From NCBI RefSeq assembly GCF_025515455.1, contig NZ_JAOPHP010000001.1, positions 26,657-90,656 of the forward strand: a stretch of DNA of 64,000 nt. The letters are read 5' to 3'. The first letter of the stretch is position 1. Every line of letters starts with the position of its first letter. Under the pieces are notes generated by a model, which did no database searches, was not told where the DNA came from, and saw nothing but the letters and a program-made list of their open reading frames with translations. Below are positions 56,471-64,000 of the stretch, one piece after another. The translations under genes were made by a program, and so were the position numbers. The stretch comes from Mycoplasma sp. CSL7503-lung. GTDB lineage: Bacteria > Bacillota_I > Bacilli_A > Mycoplasmatales > Metamycoplasmataceae.

Positions 56471-57914
56471 GACTAATCTTTTAATACCTAAGATAAAGGT
56501 ATTGTTTGAAGCTCAATTTAAAAAATCAAAAAAATCAAATGACATACAAAATATTTTTATAATTCACTTGCTTTATAACCGAGAAAAATATATAAATTAT
56601 ACAATCACTGACTTTATAAGGGATATTACAGGAATTAAAAGAGAAAAACTTTTAGAATTTGCACTAGCAGAATTTATAAAACTAATTAATAACAAAGTTA
56701 TTCTTTATTCAAATGCGACATCTTTAAGTATCAAAGATATTAAAAAAATGTATATTAACCAACTCGGAATCAACGATAGAATAATACACCCCAAAATAGA
56801 AAAAGAATTTAACAGAGATAATTTTATTGGTTTAGATTCTAAAACAATTAAACGTAATTTAATTTTTATTAAGAATTTAGTTAATTTAAAAGAAGAAATT
56901 ATTGATAATAATTCAAATGAAATTAATAATGATAATAATGAAAATTACATTTTTATAGATAGTTATAATATTTTTAGTAACACTTATGATTCTTTGTTAG
57001 AATCATCAATAAAAACTAAATTCGAAGATAACGAATACATTAATGGCGAATATTTCACAGATTACAAACTAAATAATAAAAACAAAAACGAATATATAAG
57101 TAAAGTTGATGATATTTTTTGATCGAACAACACCTTTAACTTTATTATTGAAGATAATGCAATTATTGCTAATGATCTAATAACTAGAGACTATCTTAAA
57201 AAAGTAAGCGGCTTAAATATTGATAATGATACAAAACCTATTTTAGAAATCAAAAATTTTATCAAACTAATTTTAAACATAGACCAAATAAAGAGTTTAG
57301 AAAATGATTTTGAATTAAAAACAAAAGATAAAAATATTTTTTCAGTGAATTTAAATAATGAAATTATTAAAAAACAATGAACTAACGAAGAAAAAGACAT
57401 AACATCATTATTAGGAAAAAAAGTATTTATTGATAAAGATAAGAATATATTTTTTATTTACTTAAGCGAATTTCAAATTGACTTTTATGATTTAAATGAT
57501 AAAGTTATTGGTTTCACCAAAGAACTTATCAATCCAGATAAACTATTCGAATTACAACAAAATATAGCTTTAGAAAAAAGAAGATATAGCACTTTTGTAA
57601 TTGAATTACTCATTAAAAATATAAATAAAATAATTAATAATTCTAATTTTAACGATTGATTTTTAGAAAATTTATCACTTATTGAAAAATTAGAATACGA
57701 CCAAGCAAAAAATATTATCAATAAAATTCCTTTTATTAATTCTCAAGACATTTTAGAAATATTATCAAAGACAAACGAATTTAAAAATAATAATTTTAAA
57801 AATATTTCAAAGGAATTATACAGTTTATTATTAGATAATAATTTTAATGAATGAAACAAATTAAACGATAGAATAAATTACGAATATGATGGATATAATT
57901 ATTTATTTTGATAA
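56451..57914 (+). CDS. Unrecognised protein, second gene of helicase operon
   Basis: 487 residues. Starts with two tandem Met codons inside the helicase gene end, so it is coupled. Residues 1-110 look like small helical, winged-helix-like units (NREKYINYTITDFIRDITG, IKDIKKMYINQLG). After an Asn-rich break (about 150-165) comes a mixed alpha/beta region (FIIEDNAIIANDLITRDY, FFIYLSEFQIDFYDLNDKV). The end is helical. No catalytic motif, signal peptide or membrane helix. It could be an adaptor or sensor subunit. No family recognised. Confidence 0.7.
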
Positions 57915-58485
57915 AAAATGAGATAAAGAAGAATATATTTCTGAATTCTATAAAAATTTGGATCAAATTGAGAAATTTAAAATTATTTTAGAGCATAAAA
58001 AGTTAAGCGAAGAAGAGTATAATGAAAATTTAAAAATTCTAGACAAATATAGTGCTTTTTACAATGGTTTTCCAAGTAAAATACATCCAATTAAAGTAAC
58101 TCAAATAATACGTTTTTCTTCTTTTGAAGAAGATATAAATAACATTAAAGAAATATTAAACGGTTCTATTTATGAATTAAAAATATCTAATTTAAGGGAC
58201 ATTAGAACAAAACTAGAAAAAGAATTAGGTTTAGATGGAACATTTTATGAAAAATTATCAGAAAGACTTGATTTATATAATGAAAGTAAAGAATTAAAAT
58301 ATTTAAAAGAAATAACTAAAAACTTATTAAATCCTGCTAGCCATAATAACGAAACCAAAGCTTTCAAAGAAAAAATAGACAAATTAACTCTAACTGATAT
58401 AAATACAATAGAAACAAATATTATTAATTATGCTAAAAAATTGAAAATTAATAACAAAAAAATAAAAAGTGAAATCAAGAGGTAA
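57886..58485 (+). CDS. Unrecognised protein, third gene of helicase operon
   Basis: 199 residues from the first of two tandem ATGs (57886 or 57889), overlapping the previous gene by 29 bp. Begins with a strand-like DIIIYFDKKW, then a charged, mainly helical body (EEEYNENLKILDKY, LEKELGLDGTFYEKL). Soluble, basic C-terminus (KLKINNKKIKSEIKR). No domain recognised. The tight overlap supports a real gene. Confidence 0.65.
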
Positions 58486-58490
58486 AATTA

Positions 58491-59480
58491 ATGAGTCATG
58501 CAGCATTTATACAATTTAAAATTAATGTAGAAACCGAAAAAAGAGAAATCCAAGATATTAAAGATAATTTAGAGCAATTGAAAAACATTACTAATTCTAG
58601 TTTGGTAAAAAGTTCAATTAATAAAATTATGATCGAAATAAATTCGATTTATAGTCAAATCATAAAAATTGGACAATTAAACGGCGAATACGGCGAAGAT
58701 AAAAATTCAATAATTGAAAAATATAATATTGAAAAAAGTAAATTATTAAAAGTAGTACAAAACATGAGTATTGATGTTTCTTTTGATGACATAATAAAAG
58801 AAACTACACAACAAATTAATAATTTAATTTTAGAAAATGGTTTTTTATCCAAAATTGTTTTAGAAAAACTTAAAAACAAAAATATTGAACTTAATCCTAA
58901 AAACTTCAATGATATGTTAGCAATTGTAAAACAAGAAAAAATAGACGAAGAAAAACACTCATTTTTAAAAGAAGAATTAAAAAAATATGTTCTTAAACAA
59001 GATATTGATCCAAAACTAAAAGGTTCCTTACTTAATGAGTTCATGTTTATTTCTAATTATCAAGAACTATCCGATTATGCACCTTATGTTAAGGAAATAA
59101 TCAATAAATATAACGAGGCACTCAATAAAAACAAAGTATACTCAGAAATATTTAAAAAATATAAATATAAGCACAAGAGCATTGAATTCGTAATACAAAC
59201 AGATCCAGAAAATAAATTAAAACCAAAATACTCTTTTATTTCAAAATTCAAAAATCCTCTTTTAAAAAATAATGCATTTACATTAACTTTGAACCTAGAA
59301 GGAACAGTAAGTTATGATATTGGAGACTATGAAGGTCATATGTGTTGAAGCTTAGCCGAAACAGTTGAACAAGATTTAAAGAAATATGGATATTTCAAAA
59401 GTTCACAAATAATTACTAGAGGGGTATCTGGTGCAAGACCCCTAACAAAAGCTCAAAAAATGAAAGTGAATACTAAATAA
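58491..59480 (+). CDS. DUF1257/DUF2997-like protein, fourth gene of operon
   Basis: 329 residues. The N-terminus MSHAAFIQFKI faintly recalls DUF1257 (Ycf35-like, MSHF..I.T.I). A helical middle region follows. The C-terminal block FTLTLNLEGTVSYDIGDYEG, then a Cys, then SLAETVEQDL, resembles DUF2997 (beta strands, G-[YF]-[KE]-G-x-x-C, then helix). In other bacteria DUF1257 and DUF2997 occur as small separate genes beside an AAA ATPase, and here an AAA+ gene follows at once (TAATG overlap). The resemblance is by eye and weak. Function unknown. Confidence 0.5.
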
Positions 59481-61276
59481 TGAAAAAATCACTAGAATAT
59501 TTAAAAATTAAACTCTCACAAAAGAATATTGTTTCTATAGTAGGAAATGTAAATGATTTATACACTTATAACGATGAAGAAAATAAAATAAAAAGTATTG
59601 ATTTAAAAGGTGTTTTAGAAGAATTTGCCAAAGAAAACAAATTTCAAAAAGCACAATATTTTACCCCTGGATTTGGTGCTTTAAACCTTTTAGACCAACA
59701 ATCTAATGGAAAATATAAAAGCATTGAAAATATAGACAATATCAATGAATTTATGTCAGATATAATAGAAAAAACCAAAGATAATGAAGAAATCGGAGAA
59801 CATACTCCTGGTATTTATGCAATAAACTTTGCTGATAGTCTTTTTAATAATCAAAATAATCAAAATGATTACTTAGATAATTTAATAAACTTAATTTCTA
59901 GATTTTTAGACAACGATAATAAAAATAATTATTTAGACGATTACGGTAAACTAGAAAATCAAGATAAATTAGTTTTAATAATGAGAGATTCACATAATTT
60001 GATTACGGATATTTATAATAAAAATATCGAATATGCTGAAGTCACAATTAAAAAACCTAACATCGAAGAACGTAAAAATATAATTAAATACAACTCTAAT
60101 TATTTTAGAACTTCCGATTCTAGTTTGCTAGGGGTCGAAGGACCAATTTTAAACAAAGCAGTAGCATTAACAGATGGATTAACATGTATTGAAATATTGC
60201 AATTAGCAAGAATAAAAGATAACAAACAATCATTTTTCAATAGATATAATTTAGCTACTTTCAACCAAAAAGAATCTGAATGAGAAAAAATTGATTATGA
60301 AAAAATTAAAGATTTAAAAAACATATTTTTAAAAAGAGTTCAAGGGCAAGATTATGCAATAGAAAAAATACATAATGTGCTAACAAATTCATTTTTAGGA
60401 TTGAATGGCTTAATGTATAGTCAGTCTATGAGTAAACCAAAAGGTATTTTATTTTTTGTTGGTCCTACGGGTACTGGTAAAACTGAAATATCTAAAACTC
60501 TAGCAGAATTTGTTTTTGGGAGCGAGAAAAAACTAATTAGATTCGATATGTCTGAATATAACCATGAACATTCAGACCAAAGACTTATTGGAGCCCCTCC
60601 TGGATATGTAGGTTATGATTCCGGTGGTGAATTAACAAATAAAGTTAAAGAAAATCCGTTTTCGATATTATTGTTTGACGAAATTGAAAAAGCCCATCCT
60701 AAAATTTTAGATAAATTTTTACAAATTTTAGAAGATGGTAGATTGACTTCGTCAAAAGGTGAATTAATTGATTTTTCAGAAACATTCATTATTTTCACAT
60801 CTAATATTGGTACTAGAGAAATTAAATCCGAAATAAGCGATGAACCTATGGTGAGAAAAGAGTTTATCAAAGAAGTTAAAAAACATTTCATTGAAAATAT
60901 GAACAGACCTGAATTATTAAATCGTATCGGAGATAAAAATATAGTTCCTTTCAATTTTATTCATAAATATGAAATTATACAAACAATAATTATATCAAAA
61001 TTAAGCACATTATTCAAAAAAATAGAAAACGAACATAACGTTATAGTGAATTACAAAAAATCAATAAGTTCTATAACAGATATAATTAATAAAAAAATGG
61101 ATAAAACAATGGGTGCACGCGGAATTATAAATAATATCGATGAATTAATTACAAATAAAATTTCTAATTTTTTATTTGATAATTATATTGGAATTAAAGA
61201 AGCAAAAGAAAATAAGAAAATTCTAAACACTGAAATGGTAGTTTTTAGGGATGAAATCGATTTTGAACTTAGATAA
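59480..61276 (+). CDS. ClpB-class AAA+ ATPase with non-Walker N-terminal domain
   Basis: 598 residues. Residues 1-260 lack a Walker A. They have INFADSLF, then LVLIMRDSHNL and a VTIKKPNIEERKNII segment like the end of Ycf46-type AAA domains. Residues about 285-598 are a Clp/HSP100 second AAA module: RVQGQDYAIEKI, Walker A GPTGTGKTE near 330, FDMSEYNHEHS, pore-type GAPPGYVGYDSGG, Walker B LLFDEIEKAHP near 398, and Arg finger region NRPELLNRIG. Sensor 2 GARG is near 545. No ClpP-docking IGF/L loop is obvious. It may remodel the other operon proteins. A ClpB chaperone proper would be about 700-860 aa, with an N domain and two canonical ATPase modules. Confidence 0.82.
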
Positions 61277-61353
61277 AAATAATAAAAATTATCTAATATT
61301 TTTAATTTTATCAATAAACTACTTATAAAATATGATTTTTAAAACAATGAATA

Positions 61354-61392
61354 TTAAAGCCTGCACATTGATAATGCAGGCTTTTATTTAAG
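61354..61392. terminator. Terminator closing the helicase/AAA+ operon
   Basis: AAAGCCTGCA / TGCAGGCTTT stem with A/T flanks. Unusually GC-rich for this window. Serves both converging genes. Confidence 0.85.
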
Positions 61393-61395
61393 AAA

Positions 61396-62469
61396 TTATT
61401 TAGATAACTTTTTTTCTAATGAAATTAAAAGGTCTTCAAGTTTAGGTATTACATAAATTTCACCAAATATATTTAAAATAAAACCCGGAACCTTAAAGGT
61501 AGAATTAACATATGATTTGATTATATTTCGAGTTAATAATACGACAACTCTTGATATTTTGTATGTTTCGTCTACTAAAATAATCACTTTAAATGTTTGT
61601 ATTAATTTTTCGAGTTTGTTTGCAAAAGGTGAATCACTAACCATCTCATTTCATTTATTTTTGAACTTATTAACAAATCCACGTTGAATATTTTCTTTTT
61701 TTATTCTTTCGTCATTTCAATTTTCGTTAGAAGGTGTTTTCTTAAAATCTAATTTAATTATTTTAGAAACTTAACCATTTAAAGATAACTTTAGATTGAG
61801 TGATCAATCCAAAATTTTATTGTAATTAATTTCAACAATATCAATTTCATTAGAAAAACTAATTTTTGAATTTTTGTAAATCCATTCTTTAATAATAGAA
61901 ACAATATTTTGATATTCATTAAGCTTGCCTTTTTCTTTTGCTTTTTCCTTGTTTATATCCCCTCATTTGATTGTGGAATAATCAGCTTTATCTATAGCTA
62001 CTTTTAAATCTTCAAGAAAAAATTTATCGCTAACATAATAATTGTTAAACTTTTCTTCTAAAAAATCTTCTATTTCTTTTAATGTCATATCCTTACCGAT
62101 ATTAAATTCTAAGTCATTATTTTCTAAATTGAATTTAAGATCTACTTTTGATATACTTGGTATTACACTAGTTTCAAAATCTTCTCTTGAAAATTTTTTT
62201 TGAATATTCAATCATGGCACTCTAATTAAAACTTTATTATATTCTTTCGGCAATTGTTTAACAAAATTTATTTCATTAATAAATTCAACAAAAAATGGCT
62301 CTATAGAATTATCATTCTTTCTAAGTGTTATTTCTTTTGTTTTATATTGAAATTTGCTTTGTTTACTTTCAAAAGTTATTTTGTTAGAACAACTAACTGA
62401 TAAACCCAGCGAAGAAATCCCTATAAAAAGTGCACTAAAAAACATTTGCTTTTTAATCTTAAACTTCAT
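61396..62469 (-). pseudogene. Lipoprotein gene with internal stop
   Basis: Signal peptide with lipobox SVSCSNK (Cys27). The open frame runs 232 residues to TAA at 61771-61773. The same frame then continues without another stop for 124 codons to 61396 (VSKIIKLDFKKTPSNENW ... SLEKKLSK), ending next to the terminator. That continuity suggests a 357-residue lipoprotein truncated by one nonsense change, with the shorter product still possible. The visible part is a charged alpha/beta protein with no recognised domain. Confidence 0.55.
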
Positions 62470-62697
62470 ATTATCCTTTTAAAATATTTTGATACAAATC
62501 ATTTTATATATAACTTCATTATACTATAACAGCTTTAAATAAGATATAAAAGAATTATATTTTATGATAGAATTGAAAACAAAATAGGTTTAACAAGTAT
62601 TTTTTCATAATTACACACTTATTTTAACGAGATCAACCTACTTTGATTTCAGAGCCTCTAAAATAGTTAGAATTTCGCGTTTTTTGTAATAAAAATG

Positions 62698-63591
62698 TTA
62701 AATAAAAACTAAAGGAAATACAAAACTTAAAGGATATGAAAGTAAAAAGAAGTTGTTCAATAATCAAAATTTAATTGGTTTTTTATAACTATAGAACAAA
62801 AAGAGTGACATATCTACTAGCGAATAAATTTGAATTTCAGATATTAAATTTAAATAGCTATAAACTATATTCACAATAGTAAAAAATAATATTCCGAGTA
62901 TTTTAAAAATTAATTGATTTTTAAAATGTTTACCTATCAAAAAAGCATAATAAAGCATCATAATTATTAAATATCCATAAGAATGATAATCAATTCTAAA
63001 TAAGTATTTTGTGCTTGCGATGTTCGAAATACTATATTCACCTAAAAAAAGAAAAATAAAAGTTAAAAAAGTGAAAATTAAACCAATATAAATATTTTTT
63101 CTATGTAAGTAAGCACTAAAGGAACCTAAAAATAACATAAACATAATATTGAAATATTTAGGATTTAACGATTCGTTAAATCCGTTTTTAGATAATATAA
63201 ATATTCCAATTTGAATAATGGACCCCATAACCAAAAATCTAAAAGTGTAATATAATGGCCTTCGTGAATAATTAATTGCTATAACCGATAAAAATGCAAA
63301 TATAGGAAAGGCGATTCTTCCTACAATTCTTAATTCTTCAAAATTTGGATAAGCAATAAGTCCGATATGATCGATAAACATAGTTATTACAGCTATCCAT
63401 CTTAAAATTGTGGAAGTTAAAAAAACTCAAGATAATGTTTGATATTCAAATTTAAAAATATTAAACAAAGATTCTTTAACTCCTTCTTTAAACTGATAAA
63501 TATCAGTTGTAAACATTTTTTTAAGCTTGATCTTTAAATTTAAAATTGAATATTTTTTAGAATTACTAATAAATTTCGAAATATTATTCAT
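62698..63591 (-). CDS. TraX family membrane protein
   Basis: 297 residues with about eight helices after an N-terminal cytoplasmic stretch of about 60 residues. The TraX signature MFIDHIGLIAYP, then RIVGRIAFPIFAF, is clear. TraX of F plasmid N-acetylates pilin. In mycoplasmas, which lack pili, the family is generally viewed as a membrane acyltransferase of unknown substrate. Monocistronic; no clear terminator seen downstream. Confidence 0.8.
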
Positions 63592-63773
63592 ACTAACTAA
63601 TTATATTTTAAAAATAAAGTAATCAAGACAAAAAAGAACTTTAAAATATTAAAGATAATTTTTTAAAATTTACAAAACTAAAATTAAATATATTTTTTCA
63701 ATACATAAATAAATTAATACAACTTAAAACTATAAAATAAAAAGACGCTACTAGATAATAATTTTAAATAAAA

Positions 63774-63803
63774 AAATAGACTAATAAATTAAATTAGTCT
63801 ATG
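63774..63803 (-). terminator. Terminator-like hairpin near IS30 end
   Basis: TAGACTAAT / ATTAGTCTA stem. On the minus strand it is followed by a T-run. It would stop transcription leaving the insertion element leftwards. Confidence 0.55.
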
Positions 63804-63812
63804 CTAAATTGT

Positions 63813-63866
63813 AATTTCAAGTGCAACACAATTTATATAAAATATAATTGTGGAGCACTTGAAATT
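63813..63866. repeat. Long hairpin at IS30-type left end
   Basis: AATTTCAAGTGC (63813-63824) and GCACTTGAAATT (63855-63866) are perfect inverted arms. They enclose a second pair CACAATT / AATTGTG. The hairpin lies 40 bp before the transposase start and probably includes the element's left terminal repeat. Confidence 0.6.
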
Positions 63867-63906
63867 TTTTAATAAAAAAATGGCCCCACATGAACCGAGG
63901 AACCAT

Positions 63907-64000
63907 ATGAATTATACAACAAAAAATTACAATCAAATTACTAAGGAAGAAAGATTTTTTATACAAAATAGTATTCAAAATAACATTTCTTTAAGAAGTA
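63907..64000 (+). mobile_element. IS30-family transposase, N-terminal fragment (cut by window end)
   Basis: From ATG 63907 the frame reads MNYTTKNYNQITKEERFFI and then SIQNNISLRS. This matches the IS30 transposase N-terminal helix-turn-helix pattern (Y-x-Q-[LI]-T-x-x-E-R-x-x-I ... S-[LR]-R). Only 31 codons are in the window. IS30 elements are the commonest transposons of hominis/bovis-group mycoplasmas. The catalytic DDE region and right end lie outside. Confidence 0.65.

Larger units (their letters stand above)
63592..63906. other. Intergenic region left of IS30 element
   Basis: 315 bp, extremely A/T rich. Nothing coding is seen. It holds a minus-strand terminator-like hairpin and the terminal inverted-repeat structure of the IS30-type element. 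Confidence 0.6.

Noticed and set aside
52379..61276. Assignment of the five-gene operon to a named system such as BREX, Zorya or Hachiman
   Set aside because: None of the signature proteins (BrxL/PglZ, ZorAB, HamA) is recognisable. The AAA+ and helicase types differ.
59480..61276. Calling the AAA+ protein ClpB or ClpA
   Set aside because: There is only one canonical Clp-type module, an N-terminal half without Walker A, no obvious ClpP loop, and an operon context unlike the chaperone.
62470..62697. Possible small RNA or tRNA in the gap before the TraX gene
   Set aside because: There is no cloverleaf, no conserved RNA motif, and only weak, interrupted pairing. No tRNA, rRNA or RNase P-like sequence was recognised in the window.
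1..64000. Dozens of apparently broken genes when TGA is treated as stop
   Set aside because: The breaks are TGA codons at conserved Trp positions in intact families (EF-P, DinB, SufS, GH95). They reflect the mycoplasma genetic code, not pseudogenes.

Overview
This is a Mycoplasma-type (Mollicutes) chromosome segment. The DNA is very A+T rich, and TGA is read as tryptophan: conserved proteins such as EF-P, DinB, SufS, PotA and GH95 run through dozens of in-frame TGA codons, and TGG is rare. Gene families, surface lipoproteins and a papain-like IgG-protease homologue all fit a mycoplasma. A degenerate glucose-PTS protein hints at a weakly or non-glycolytic species, possibly of the hominis/bovis group. 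The species cannot be named from the window.

Layout. 1-7.8 kb is core: a MATE exporter tail, a HAD phosphatase, an ECF S-like protein, efp with small genes, pncB, and rplJ-rplL behind an L10 leader. 8-10.7 kb holds a frameshifted orphan type I methylase, hsdM. 11-13.5 kb has a PTS IIBA-like protein without its phosphorylation sites, then a phage-like dNMP kinase/nuclease pair. 13.5-19 kb is one minus-strand operon: nusB, a hypothetical gene, sufS, sufU, dinB, nadD-HD, rluB. 19-20.5 kb is an MFS transporter.

20.6-26.9 kb carries two divergent surface proteases: a DUF31/MIP-like serine protease lipoprotein and a CysP-like papain protease with lectin-like domain. Both belong to families that include immunoglobulin-cleaving enzymes. 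27-37.4 kb is a defence-like island: a cytosine-5 methylase behind an (AT)11 tract, a DUF262/DUF1524-like protein, a lipoprotein, and a DUF4011 helicase-nuclease-DUF3320 giant. 37.4-47 kb holds a YitT protein, a GH20 hexosaminidase with two lesions, and a GH95 fucosidase-family protein. 47-52 kb is potABCD (polyamine import).

52.3-61.3 kb is the most unusual locus: five tightly packed co-directional genes behind a T15 tract. They encode a UPF1-like SF1 helicase with an inserted coiled coil, two unrecognised proteins, a protein faintly resembling DUF1257 plus DUF2997, and a ClpB-class AAA+ ATPase with a non-Walker N-terminal domain. I could not match this set to a named system. The window ends with a broken lipoprotein gene, a TraX-family protein and the left end of an IS30-family element.

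Recurring themes are simple-sequence tracts at gene starts (AT11, T15, A7), apparent gene inactivation (hsdM, GH20, a lipoprotein), and surface enzymes sharing a low-complexity linker, one transmembrane helix and a basic tail.
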